Virus record (IMG/VR): IMGVR_UViG_3300033064_006579
Coordinates: 48,459 to 112,458 of that record
Source: a virus
Direction: 5' to 3' (one strand)
Length of the DNA stretch: 64,000 nucleotides
Shown in pieces: positions 16,746 through 25,660 of this stretch. Position numbers and translations under genes: made by a program. Position 1 is the stretch's first letter, and each line of letters starts with the position of its first letter. The notes under the pieces were generated by a model. It was not told the DNA's origin. It was given only the letters and a program-made list of their open reading frames with translations, and made no database searches.

Positions 16746-18667
16746 TACTGTGCCCTCGGTATGGGATCTATCCAGACTTCGTCCCCGGCTTGATACTCGC
16801 CGAATTCAAGATCGAAGCTAACCCACCCTTCCGTCGCCTGTGTGAATGTGACTTCTACATATTGTGTCCAATCCGTATCGTTTGCTCTTACATTGATTGC
16901 TGGAGCGTGAGTGGTTTCGGCAGTATTTCCACTGGAGCCCGTATCTAAATAAAAAGCACGTAAAGTCAAATTACCCGCTGTTATCCCGGAATAGGTTGTC
17001 TGCACATAGAAACGATAGGTGTAGGTGCCTGTAGGAAGCCATAATTTTATATCCTCAAAATCAAAGACAAAAACCGGCAAATATTTTGTGCACTTGGATT
17101 GCACTGTAGATACCTCAATGATCGGATTATTCCCACCATCAGAATCTCCATCTGGTCTACCACTCGTATCATCTGCATCGACCTTTATGACTTCGCCCAT
17201 GACCTGAACACTTTTGTGGGTATCCAAGACTTGATCGAAATGTGCAAAATACAACCCTCCGCCGCTGCTGTTTGCTGTATTCTGGCCAGTATAACGATAT
17301 CCAGCGAGAGGGGCTTTACAGTTGATAAAAGCTGATCGACTCCAGTTATAAGAGTAGGATAGCGTCAAGTCCACGGTTGAAGCAGGTCGTGATCTTCCAC
17401 CTGGATCGTAGCCAAATTCACAATTAATAAATCTGGTAGACCCAAGCATTGAACCAAAGAAGAGCGCATATCCCCCGTATATATAGCAATCTCGCATTTC
17501 GATGTTAAATGGCGCATTAGTGCCGTATGTTCCAACAGAAATATCACAGTTGATAAGCGTACAATTATGGGCGCGGTTAAGGGTGTAATTACATCCCTGA
17601 AATTTTGTTCCCGTGCATGTTACAGATTTCGCCGGCATTAATCCAGCGACAGCGTTAGCGCAAATAGAAAACAACCCATCTGTTACTACCGATCCCTGAC
17701 AATTCGCGTGGAGGCCTGTTGAACAAGACAACATAACTATATCTGTAATAGTAGATGCTTTTGACCGAATTCCATTCTGGCAGTTAAAAAAGGAGCAGTT
17801 GACGAAATTTGCACCTCCCCCGGTAGTGGAAATAAAGTATGTGCCTTTAAAATAAACATCATGCAACTCTATATTATCATTTCCGAAAGTATTCCTATTA
17901 TCCATGTAGGGGATGGTGGTAGTAGCAAACGTGCCTATAGTATCGCTTGTGCCGGTACGTAAGAATATAATATTTCTATTAACGTGACCTACATAAGAAA
18001 GCCAAGTATCTCCGACACCGGCATCGCAAGTCACATTACTGTCAATAGTTATCGAAGTACCGCTGAATGACTGAATCGTTCCAACGATAGAATCAAGCAA
18101 GTATCCAGCGGTATACTGCTTAATTAAACGAAAACCGATAATGTCTCCGACATGCCATTTGGCCGACATATCATCGACGGTCTTAATTACCATATCGCCA
18201 TTGGTGTTTTCGGCATCATTAGCAAGTGACGTTATGTACTGAGAACCGTAATAAGCCGGATCTCCATACATATCCACCGATCCGCCTGCGTAAACATATA
18301 TCCCTCGACTACTGGTTACTGTATCAAATTCCAAGGTGGCGGTCACAGAGGCGGCAATCGGGGTTACTGAAGATCCAACTTGCAGCAAACCACCACTTCT
18401 AATAATAATATAGGCACTCCCTGGAGTGCTTCCCAACACAACCCTCGTGTCTATTGTCGTGTCCCAATCGAGCGTTCCATATGTATCAATTGTGAGAAGT
18501 TTGTTACTCTCATTAACGTTATATGTTACCGTATGTCCGACAGAAACGATCGCATCGTCCCCAACAGCTCCAGGCCAATCAGTGCCTTTAACGCCAGGAG
18601 ATGTATTCCCCCATGTTGCTCCATCATTCCAATTACCTGTTCCTGTACTTGTAAAAGTAGCAGCCAT
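16745..18667 (-). CDS. G8-like plus right-handed beta-helix virion protein
   Basis: A 640-residue protein. Residues 10-60 (WNDGATWG, then 'DDAIVSVGHTVTYN') resemble a G8 domain, a beta-helix entry module. Residues 60-460 are rich in short strands and Asn/Cys ladders (NFVNCSFFNC, 'TLINCDISVG', 'RFINCEF'), as in right-handed parallel beta-helices of pectate-lyase type. The C-terminal 130 residues look like a beta-sandwich. No enzyme active site is visible. Location inside the head-tail connector cluster, not next to the tail tip, suggests a neck or capsid appendage that binds or cuts glycan. Confidence 0.65.
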   Translation of the reverse strand: MAATFTSTGTGNWNDGATWGNTSPGVKGTDWPGAVGDDAIVSVGHTVTYNVNESNKLLTIDTYGTLDWDTTIDTRVVLGSTPGSAYIIIRSGGLLQVGSSVTPIAASVTATLEFDTVTSSRGIYVYAGGSVDMYGDPAYYGSQYITSLANDAENTNGDMVIKTVDDMSAKWHVGDIIGFRLIKQYTAGYLLDSIVGTIQSFSGTSITIDSNVTCDAGVGDTWLSYVGHVNRNIIFLRTGTSDTIGTFATTTIPYMDNRNTFGNDNIELHDVYFKGTYFISTTGGGANFVNCSFFNCQNGIRSKASTITDIVMLSCSTGLHANCQGSVVTDGLFSICANAVAGLMPAKSVTCTGTKFQGCNYTLNRAHNCTLINCDISVGTYGTNAPFNIEMRDCYIYGGYALFFGSMLGSTRFINCEFGYDPGGRSRPASTVDLTLSYSYNWSRSAFINCKAPLAGYRYTGQNTANSSGGGLYFAHFDQVLDTHKSVQVMGEVIKVDADDTSGRPDGDSDGGNNPIIEVSTVQSKCTKYLPVFVFDFEDIKLWLPTGTYTYRFYVQTTYSGITAGNLTLRAFYLDTGSSGNTAETTHAPAINVRANDTDWTQYVEVTFTQATEGWVSFDLEFGEYQAGDEVWIDPIPRAQ

Positions 18668-18921
18668 TATTCAATCGCTTCCTTTTCGTCGGTATCAGCC
18701 TTAATTCGAGCTACAATGGATTCAAATCTTGCAATCATGTCTTCAATAGCAGGACGTTCTTTGAATCTTGTAACTACATTATGTTCATCGCCCGTTACTG
18801 TGTCATAGATCGTTACTTGAATCTCACATCCCCAAGGTCGTTGTCTATGGTGATGAGCGAGGTATTTATAGCGGGGGTCTTTTTCGTATATAACTTGATG
18901 ATCGATCGATTGTGATGGCAT
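18667..18921 (-). CDS. Small conserved structural-region protein
   Basis: An 84-residue protein from the ATG at 18921 (MPSQSIDHQVIYEKDPRYKY), 2 nt after the stop of the connector gene. It has a basic 'HHHRQRPWGCEIQVTIYD' stretch and an acidic helical C-terminus (ARIKADTDEKEAIE). Function unknown. Confidence 0.55.
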   Translation of the reverse strand: MPSQSIDHQVIYEKDPRYKYLAHHHRQRPWGCEIQVTIYDTVTGDEHNVVTRFKERPAIEDMIARFESIVARIKADTDEKEAIE

Positions 18922-18922
18922 T

Positions 18923-19312
18923 TTAAATATCCCCCACATACTCGGAATTATCTCGACCGAGAGCGTCAACGTCAATATCGAAAGAATCGATGTACTCGAC
19001 CACGCCACCAACCCCGGTCGACGCCCTCTGCTCATACTGCTTCGCGAGCGACAGGTAGAAAGACGCTACCTTCTTCTTGTCTATCTCAAGCGCTCCCGGC
19101 AGTCTCAAGAGGTATGCGGTAGGGCCGGCCTTCGCGGCGAGAGATCTGCAGGCGTCTGCGGCGGCGAGCCAAATGTCGCCGCTATTCTGTTCGAGAAAGG
19201 CGTCGATATCTGCGTCGGTAAAATCGTAGTCGGTGCCGAGAGTGCCATCGGTCGTATCATGACAATATAGACGTACTTTCCCACGATCTCCCGTTACATC
19301 ATACGTGAACAT
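18923..19312 (-). CDS. Head-tail connector (adaptor) protein
   Basis: A 129-residue helical protein with 'FTDADIDAFLEQNSGDIWLAAA' followed by 'CRSLAAKAG', a pattern typical of gp6/gp15-like adaptor proteins that bind under the portal. Starts after a GGAGGATAAAA site. It ends 2 nt before the next start. The HNH gene lies just upstream. Confidence 0.65.
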   Translation of the reverse strand: MFTYDVTGDRGKVRLYCHDTTDGTLGTDYDFTDADIDAFLEQNSGDIWLAAADACRSLAAKAGPTAYLLRLPGALEIDKKKVASFYLSLAKQYEQRASTGVGGVVEYIDSFDIDVDALGRDNSEYVGDI

Positions 19313-19314
19313 TT

Positions 19315-20328
19315 TTATCCTCCTATTATAGCTTGTTGATAAAGCTCTTGCCAGAAATTACGATCGTGATTGGCTCTTGAATTACAACTTGTGCAAAGAG
19401 TTATCAAATTATTTGGATGGCAATTCTTTTTATCATAATCAATATGGTGAATACACAATCTTTTGCTATTCCCCAAACATTCAGGGTTCTGGCATTTATA
19501 ACCATCTCTCTCTTTCATGTCTTCTTTGAACTCCTTGTCTGCCCAAGCGTCACAATACGGCTCGCACGATATTCCACCTTTCCAGGTTGAACTTTTATCG
19601 CCAGAAAAAGCCAACGACAATTTTCTTTTAGTTTCTTCTGTATGTTGCCTTCCAGTCATTCCATGAGATTTCGCATTTCTACAAGCTGTGGATATTTTTC
19701 GCCTTGTTTCGTTTGTATGCCTCTTGCCTTTCATTCCACATGAAGGGTTTTGTTTCTGTGTTTCTGACATCTTCTTCTTAGTTTTTTCCGAATGCCTCCT
19801 GCCTTTCCACGCGCTTGGCCTCCCTTTCAACGACGCACTTATTTTTCTTTTAGTTTCTTCAGACAGTGGTATACCTTTCCTCATAGACTTCTGTCCAATG
19901 TGTGATTTAGATAGTTTCATTTTATGTTCGTCGGACATTTTCTTCCCCTCGCACCAAACAGAAATCTCGCCATTCCTATAACGCCTTTTCAGTGTTTCTG
20001 ATACTTTTCTCGCGTGTTCACCACACATAAATCCTTTAGGTTTCGGCCTGCCTTTGAGCGCCTTGGAAACTTTTAATTTAAACTCATCAGTGTGTTTTCT
20101 CCCTCTACCATTGTGCCCAACAATATATTCGTTGCCTGGCTCGGCATACTCTTCGCAACCACATCCACATAATATCTTCATCGGAGATTGTGGCCATCTG
20201 CCATGAGCACTGAAGTGTTGCTTAACTACATGCTCATAAGAGGGCTTCTTTCCTTTCCTGTTATGGCCATGAACATACTTTAGCCCAAACTTAACTCTAT
20301 GTTCGCAACCACAATGACACAAGGCCAT
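19315..20328 (-). CDS. HNH homing endonuclease with NUMOD3 repeats
   Basis: A 337-residue free-standing HNH endonuclease. Two Cys-rich motifs (CHCGC, CGCGC) at residues 4-8 and 54-58, then about six NUMOD3-type DNA-binding repeats (HTEETKRKLSLAF, 'LSEETKRKISASLKGR') over residues 75-245, then the HNH nuclease at 271-325 with Cys279/Cys284, His294-His295 and Cys312/Cys315. Its start codon follows directly on the stop of the previous gene. It should cut phage DNA near its own insertion site and spread by repair copying. It is related to the one at 34827-35708. Confidence 0.92.
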   Translation of the reverse strand: MALCHCGCEHRVKFGLKYVHGHNRKGKKPSYEHVVKQHFSAHGRWPQSPMKILCGCGCEEYAEPGNEYIVGHNGRGRKHTDEFKLKVSKALKGRPKPKGFMCGEHARKVSETLKRRYRNGEISVWCEGKKMSDEHKMKLSKSHIGQKSMRKGIPLSEETKRKISASLKGRPSAWKGRRHSEKTKKKMSETQKQNPSCGMKGKRHTNETRRKISTACRNAKSHGMTGRQHTEETKRKLSLAFSGDKSSTWKGGISCEPYCDAWADKEFKEDMKERDGYKCQNPECLGNSKRLCIHHIDYDKKNCHPNNLITLCTSCNSRANHDRNFWQELYQQAIIGG

Positions 20329-20565
20329 TTAATTTTTTCTCCTTCTTATTTTTTTATCGTCGTCACCAAGCATTTTTTTAATCTCTTTTAGCTCCTTCAA
20401 TATGAGAATATTCGACAACGATGAGGCCAAAAGCCAGGCTTCGTAACGAGATGTTGGAACGCAAAATTCCTTTCCAACAAAATACCTCTCGTGCCGATTC
20501 ATAAGTCCCACAAGAGCATCCTCGAATTTATCACCACTCCCCTCCTGCTCTCCCATCTCGCTCAT
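20329..20565 (-). CDS. Small coiled-coil protein, unknown
   Basis: A 78-residue protein (MSEMGEQEGSGDKFEDALVG) with a C-terminal helix 'NILILKELKEIKKMLGDDDKK'. It overlaps the O-antigen polymerase-like gene by 4 nt (ATGA), so the two are likely co-translated. No family recognised. Confidence 0.55.
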   Translation of the reverse strand: MSEMGEQEGSGDKFEDALVGLMNRHERYFVGKEFCVPTSRYEAWLLASSLSNILILKELKEIKKMLGDDDKKIRRRKN

Positions 20566-22574
20566 TTCATATTCCTCTTTTCTTCCTCCGACATCTCTGC
20601 GGGATCAAGGAACATCCCTTTGTCGACATTAAACACCCAGTTATCCGGCAAACTCAAGCGCTTCTTTTCGGTAAGCAAGGTGTTCTCAATGTTTGCTCCG
20701 GCGAGTTGTTGTTGGGCCTTCAGAGATTCTATTTGCAGAGACATTTTTTCAGTCTCGCTCTGAATCAGTCTAATCTGAAGATCCATCTTGTCTCGCTCGC
20801 TAAACATAGTCCGAACTTTCCAAAGAACTCCGTCTTCCACGATTCTCATGACTGCTCTCCCTCCATGATAAGTTGATCGAACACCGACCCCCTCGATCCT
20901 ATCGTTGAGAAGTTGTAACGACGGTTCGAACGTCGGTAAAATATAATGAGACGATTTAAAGAATAACTGCGCCTCGTCAAAAACATTTCTCATCTTATAG
21001 CGACTGAGACCCACGTTGAAAAGCGCAACCTGGAGCGGAGTCATACCATCGAAATGTTGATATATTTTCATTGCATGCGTGAACGACATCAATGGCTCAC
21101 TGTCCATTGTTGCAACACACATGTGAGTATTGTAAATGGTATCGTTAGGAGCGTATTTAAGCGCCTTCATCATGTTCCCATGCTTCTCGTTTGGTCGCCT
21201 ACTCTGACAAAACCTCGCGAAATGATAGGAGGCCAAAATCCTCTTGATAAGACAAAACCATATAAAGGTTATAGCGAATATAGCGACAACGATCGCAAGA
21301 GGGACGCTTCCGTTCAACTCTAAAATTCCTCCGACCGAATGCCGTGAAAGTGCAACAATTGCGCCACAGACAATCCAAAACATCGATGCTGTCGATGGTA
21401 TCCTCAGGGCAAAGAAAAATATGGAATCAACAAGAAATGCCGTCATTGCAGATAAAAGAATCAACATAAACACAAAGCTTTTGCTGCCAGCAACGTCATT
21501 CAAATATTGAAATCCGCAGTAATACATCGCGCCAACAAATGCCATCCACAATGCAAAACCGATCAATCCATATTCAACAATATTTTCGAGAAAATCATTA
21601 TGCACCTCTCTCGGCTGAGGAGTCAAATATCTCTCTGGATCAAGAAAGCCGGGGTATTTATCATTCAGTGCTGCCTGTGCTCGATAGACATCTTTTCTAT
21701 AATGAAGAGGGCCGCCTCCACAAAACAATCTTTCTTTTATCAATACAAGGGCAGAAGCCCAATAGCAGAAACGGTAACGAAGGGTCGCATACCACACCTG
21801 AGCACCCTTCGGATCGATTTTTTTATTCCAAAATGTATCCCAACCTACAATCAATAGATAAACGACTGCAAAAAGACCGAAGATAACCGCGGCAAGGATT
21901 GCATGAAAAATAAATCCAGATATTAATCCATACCTCGATGCGACCGCTGCAAAAAATAGGGCAGAAGCAGCGAATCCTATTTGACCACCCCTCGATCTCG
22001 TTTTAAAAAGAACGTAAATCGCAAACATCGGGATTATAAGGAGCGCTGAATCGTAAGTGAATCCAGCATAGATACCAAGCCATATCATTCCACAAAGCCA
22101 AGAGGCGAGAAAGTTCGGGTTGCCAATTGTCCCAATCGGATTATCTACAGGCCCGCCGCCCTTCAAAGCATTCGGGAATAAATGGTCAACCCCATGCCTC
22201 TGACAATTGGCGTATATAGCGCAAAACGCAAGTGACCAGGCGGCGATGACCGACATCGATCTGATAGAGTCTTCGTTGAAATAAGTGCAGGCGAGTAAAA
22301 AGGTTATAAGCAGTGGGATTTGAAGCCCGATTTCCTTACGAGCATTATGAAGAGGATCAGACCATAGAACGGACATTGAAATGTAAATCGCGAAAAGAAT
22401 GATAATAGTGCTCGGAACGGTTACTGGTACAAGCCCATTCACCGCCCCAAGCACTATACCCGTGGCGGAGAGCAGGGAGACCACGAGCAACTGTGGAAGT
22501 GCGAATCCGTTGAATAGCGTCCTCGGAAGAAATATTAGTGATGCTAATGGCATAGCTGCCAAGACCCATTCCAT
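20562..22574 (-). CDS. O-antigen polymerase/ligase-like membrane protein
   Basis: A 670-residue protein with about 11-12 membrane segments in residues 1-440. Signature motifs of the O-antigen ligase/Wzy_C superfamily are present: 'GNPNFLASWL' (151-160), Arg-rich 'KTRSRGGQ' (191-198) and the periplasmic 'HNDFLENIVEYGLIGF' (325-340). Residues 455-560 look like TPR-type helices, and about 580-640 form a coiled coil. Such enzymes move lipid-linked glycans to lipid A, protein or the growing polymer. Membership is clear; polymerase versus ligase is not. It is out of place: it sits between capsid and connector genes. Confidence 0.85.
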   Translation of the reverse strand: MEWVLAAMPLASLIFLPRTLFNGFALPQLLVVSLLSATGIVLGAVNGLVPVTVPSTIIILFAIYISMSVLWSDPLHNARKEIGLQIPLLITFLLACTYFNEDSIRSMSVIAAWSLAFCAIYANCQRHGVDHLFPNALKGGGPVDNPIGTIGNPNFLASWLCGMIWLGIYAGFTYDSALLIIPMFAIYVLFKTRSRGGQIGFAASALFFAAVASRYGLISGFIFHAILAAVIFGLFAVVYLLIVGWDTFWNKKIDPKGAQVWYATLRYRFCYWASALVLIKERLFCGGGPLHYRKDVYRAQAALNDKYPGFLDPERYLTPQPREVHNDFLENIVEYGLIGFALWMAFVGAMYYCGFQYLNDVAGSKSFVFMLILLSAMTAFLVDSIFFFALRIPSTASMFWIVCGAIVALSRHSVGGILELNGSVPLAIVVAIFAITFIWFCLIKRILASYHFARFCQSRRPNEKHGNMMKALKYAPNDTIYNTHMCVATMDSEPLMSFTHAMKIYQHFDGMTPLQVALFNVGLSRYKMRNVFDEAQLFFKSSHYILPTFEPSLQLLNDRIEGVGVRSTYHGGRAVMRIVEDGVLWKVRTMFSERDKMDLQIRLIQSETEKMSLQIESLKAQQQLAGANIENTLLTEKKRLSLPDNWVFNVDKGMFLDPAEMSEEEKRNMK

Positions 22575-22609
22575 CTCTTTTCTGCTCTCCTATTAAACAG
22601 TTGAAACTG

Positions 22610-22978
22610 CTACCCACCAATAGCAACGGGACCACCGAAAAAAATTACTTTGATCACGACAGAGATGATCGCCGTCGACAATATAATGAGTAACCCCCAA
22701 AGGCGTCTAACCGACTTCTGGTTCATCAACACCTTTGATACCAACCCTACGTTCTGTTTACCATCTCCCTTGATGGCAATAGCGATGTCATCTATCGACC
22801 GCTTAATTTCCTTCTGAAAATCAGTAACGGTCGATAGATTTCCGTCAATCTTTTCTACTAACCTCTTCTCAAGATCATTAATTTGTATTGTAAACCTTGG
22901 AACACTGTCTTTGAGAAGAGCAATATTGACTGTTTGAATACAATCATGTGAGTTTTCTTTTTTCGCCGATGAATTCAT
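22610..22978 (-). CDS. Small protein with coiled coil and C-terminal membrane anchor
   Basis: 122 residues from the ATG at 22978, preceded by GCGGAG. Residues 25-85 are helical (LEKRLVEKIDGNLSTVTDF) and a single membrane helix (LWGLLIILSTAIISVVIKVIF) lies near the C-terminus. The layout is like hemolysin XhlA-type or phage membrane-tethered coiled-coil proteins. It lies next to the polymerase-like membrane protein, which it might partner. Confidence 0.6.
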   Translation of the reverse strand: MNSSAKKENSHDCIQTVNIALLKDSVPRFTIQINDLEKRLVEKIDGNLSTVTDFQKEIKRSIDDIAIAIKGDGKQNVGLVSKVLMNQKSVRRLWGLLIILSTAIISVVIKVIFFGGPVAIGG

Positions 22979-23045
22979 GATATATCGCTCCGCAATCAAT
23001 TTTGTTTATCGCCTCTCGAACCTATGGCGGGTGGTCCAACGGCGT

Positions 23046-23453
23046 TTACTCCACAATCAATGCCCAACGAACAGAAAAAGTATTCGTTGTACCAGTTCCG
23101 TGTTGAGTCGATCCTGACTTCGACACAGAAGCCTCCAGTTTGATGAACGGCATGACGGGATTGAATTTTTTTAGATAGGCTCCGTTGGACTGAGGTCCAC
23201 TGACGGATGTGCCAGACTTGACGAGAAAGACGTCGTCCTCCATTGCATAAGTAACGCCTGTCCTCGTGTAGCAACCCTTCCAATAAACGGCTACACTCCC
23301 ACCAGTTCTCCCGCTGTCCCCCTCAACACTGGCAAAGAAATAAGCCTCAGAAATGTCCCTCTTGGCATTGATTAAATTGACAATGGCAGAGCTGACCCCT
23401 GAACCAGGCGTCGCTCCTGTTATACCAGATAAAGTTCCTACTTCGATCAGCAT
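23046..23453 (-). CDS. Structural-region protein, unknown
   Basis: A 135-residue beta-rich protein (MLIEVGTLSGITGATPGSGV) with Gly/Ser/Thr-rich strands, 'YWKGCYTRTGVTYAMEDDVF' in the middle, and the end 'FSVRWALIVE'. Position downstream of the capsid gene and composition suggest a virion protein. No family recognised. Confidence 0.55.
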   Translation of the reverse strand: MLIEVGTLSGITGATPGSGVSSAIVNLINAKRDISEAYFFASVEGDSGRTGGSVAVYWKGCYTRTGVTYAMEDDVFLVKSGTSVSGPQSNGAYLKKFNPVMPFIKLEASVSKSGSTQHGTGTTNTFSVRWALIVE

Positions 23454-23480
23454 AATCTTAACCCCCTTTAATATAAAGCA

Positions 23481-23915
23481 TTAAGTGCCAATCGCAATAT
23501 AATGGACGCTCACCGCCCCAGAATATGTCACTCCAGCCAGATTCAACTTATAAGGAATAAAACAAACTTGAGTTGCACTACCAAACGGTTGACCATGCAT
23601 TGGGTAAACAGTAACAGCAAATCCGGTCACGTCGGTAAACCCAGCAACCGATTTTGACGACGCCGAAGCGATCACATTATCAATTGTAGTTAGTCCGCAA
23701 CCCTGCCTATCTATCGAACCGCCAGAAACGTCGAGAACTCCAGCCGTCATCTTCTTACCTTGCGCCGTAGCATAGGGCAATGCATAACCATCGGCCATAT
23801 CGACCCTGTTTTTATAGATCGTGACGCCAGAGGGACTGGTAACAAATGTCACTCCAGACGCGATACCCCAGTTCCTCGAATACCTTGTGGTTGCTCCACT
23901 TCTTCTTCTTGCCAT
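23481..23915 (-). CDS. Structural-region protein, possible capsid decoration
   Basis: A 144-residue protein starting MARRRSGATTRYSRNWG, with beta-rich segments 'GVTFVTSPSGVTIYKNRVDM' and 'VYPMHGQPFGSATQ'. It is the first gene after the major capsid gene, a usual place for decoration proteins. Like its neighbour it ends in a hydrophobic strand (VSVHYIAIGT). Function is inferred from place only. Confidence 0.5.
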   Translation of the reverse strand: MARRRSGATTRYSRNWGIASGVTFVTSPSGVTIYKNRVDMADGYALPYATAQGKKMTAGVLDVSGGSIDRQGCGLTTIDNVIASASSKSVAGFTDVTGFAVTVYPMHGQPFGSATQVCFIPYKLNLAGVTYSGAVSVHYIAIGT

Positions 23916-24019
23916 GACTTTTAATCCTCCATTTTCTCATTATTTTCAAAATCGGGGCGGGGGAGAGAAAATGTAACCGTCCTCTCCCACCCCACATTCA
24001 CTCACACGAAGTGAAAGTC

Positions 24020-25111
24020 TTACGCGGTCAACTTCAAGCAATGCTTGTCGTCGGTCGCTCCAATCTGCCCATAGAATCGCACTTTGTATTTGAATTTAAT
24101 ATCTCTGTGAAACTCGTCCTCGTGCCCGGCTTTGGCGGTGAAGGTTTGGAGATCCCAAACCTGCGACCAAACATAATCCTCCATGAAATCACCGAGATAC
24201 CAAGTAGAAGTACTCTGGTTGGTGATGTAAGGGCTTGTAAGGGGAGTAAAGGCACCCTTCCAAATATTAACTGCATTCTCAGTTCCCTCAGGTACGAGAG
24301 TTGATTTCTGCATCTGCACAGCCTGAACCCAAAGATCAAACGGGAACAGGGCATAGACATTGGCAGGATCGACGAGAATGTAATCGTCTTCCTCATCTGT
24401 CATATTGTGAAACAGTTTATTCGCCTCAAGTAATCCTTCCTCGCCGAAAGGGGTACTTACTCTCGAATTGATTTTTCTATCACCGGTGGCGGCAACCCTA
24501 TAGAAAGCAGTGGCCACGCCTTCCGGCCTAAATACATTGCTATTAATATCCTGAACCCCCTCGACAATAAGTCTCTCTTTCTTTTGAGCAGCCTTCTTAC
24601 CAATACCCTTGGCTCTGGTAATGACCTGTCCAGTTTTATCGAAATAAATCATTTCCTCGGTCACATCGATGATGCGACCCCACTTAGTATGAGGAACCGT
24701 CACATACTTCTCGGCCATGGTTGCCCGGTTGTACGCCTGACCCTGGACAACTTCGTCCGGGCTTTCAGAGGCATCAAAACCAGCATACGTTTCGACCTCC
24801 ATTTTCGATGGAGAAACCGTAACGAGATTTTGGCCAATCGTAGGAACGGCGTCATACGCCTTGATCAACGTAGAGTTGATCAGCTCTCCCGTGATTTTTG
24901 GGAAGAGGTCGGAAGACACAGCTTCCGAAACGGGTTTTACAAAACCCTGCGCATCGCGCTCGAAAGCATCCCAAATCTCGCGGAGAGAGAAATCGTTTGG
25001 GGTAATATCACCCTTAGAGATCATTTTCCTGATCGTCGCAACCGTTCCGTCGACGCCAAGAGATTCCGCCATATCCCTGAGAGCAACTCCCAATCTATTT
25101 ATCAACGCCAT
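24020..25111 (-). CDS. Major capsid protein (HK97 fold)
   Basis: A 363-residue protein with a helical N-terminal 60 residues, then the layout of HK97-fold capsid proteins: E-loop region 'VSPSKMEVETYAGFDASESP', spine helix 'KKAAQKKERLIVEGVQD', 'DDYILVDPANVYAL', and the C-terminal strand 'FHRDIKFKYKVRFYGQIGATDD'. The protease-scaffold and cement-like genes precede it. No long delta domain precedes it, in line with a separate scaffold. Confidence 0.85.
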   Translation of the reverse strand: MALINRLGVALRDMAESLGVDGTVATIRKMISKGDITPNDFSLREIWDAFERDAQGFVKPVSEAVSSDLFPKITGELINSTLIKAYDAVPTIGQNLVTVSPSKMEVETYAGFDASESPDEVVQGQAYNRATMAEKYVTVPHTKWGRIIDVTEEMIYFDKTGQVITRAKGIGKKAAQKKERLIVEGVQDINSNVFRPEGVATAFYRVAATGDRKINSRVSTPFGEEGLLEANKLFHNMTDEEDDYILVDPANVYALFPFDLWVQAVQMQKSTLVPEGTENAVNIWKGAFTPLTSPYITNQSTSTWYLGDFMEDYVWSQVWDLQTFTAKAGHEDEFHRDIKFKYKVRFYGQIGATDDKHCLKLTA

Positions 25112-25138
25112 AACTATTTTTCTCCTTCCATAATTTTT

Positions 25139-25660
25139 TTAGGGAACGTCTATGACATTCCCGAATATCCGACTCCACATCCGCATCAGCACTGAGCTCC
25201 GAAAATTGCCGCCGTCCCCGGCGACTCCGATCCAATCTGAGGTAGAACTCGTAATCGCAACTTTCTGGTTGTACAACGTCACCCCCGAACCGGCAGGTAT
25301 GATATAATATAACACCTTGGTGGAGCGTGAATTTCTGAGTGGATATCTGAAAAAACCATCGATATAAACCCCTAATTCCTCAGTCACTCCGCTATCGGAG
25401 TGCCATGCAGCAACACCAAGAAAATTACTGGCCGCAAGCTTCCTATTGCTGGTAAGCGTAAGGATTGAACCCGACACTTTATCAAATGGATAGCCATACC
25501 AATTAGCAGTAGAAGCGCCTCTTTCCCGCAATGCATCGGTTTTATCAAGAAAGACAAAGTCACCCTTATCAATCTCGACATTACCACGAATCTTGACGGT
25601 ACAGATTGGAAAACTGTGCTCCCAAGATTCATTGATATTTCTTCTATCGTAATCGCTCAT
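25139..25660 (-). CDS. Capsid cement-like protein, copy 2
   Basis: A 173-residue protein that shares layout with the next gene upstream: an 'ICTVKIRGNVEIDKGDFVFL' strand, a loop region, 'NFLGVAAWHSDSGVTEELGV' and a C-terminal strand. The pattern of 'G.V....G.vvfl' then 'FLGVA' suggests a DUF2190-like capsid cement/decoration fold. It lies between the scaffold and major capsid genes. Confidence 0.55.
   Translation of the reverse strand: MSDYDRRNINESWEHSFPICTVKIRGNVEIDKGDFVFLDKTDALRERGASTANWYGYPFDKVSGSILTLTSNRKLAASNFLGVAAWHSDSGVTEELGVYIDGFFRYPLRNSRSTKVLYYIIPAGSGVTLYNQKVAITSSTSDWIGVAGDGGNFRSSVLMRMWSRIFGNVIDVP

Noticed and set aside
22996-23283. 95-codon minus-strand frame overlapping the gene at 23046
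   Set aside because: Low-complexity, Arg/Cys-rich translation that is a frame shadow of the structural-region gene.
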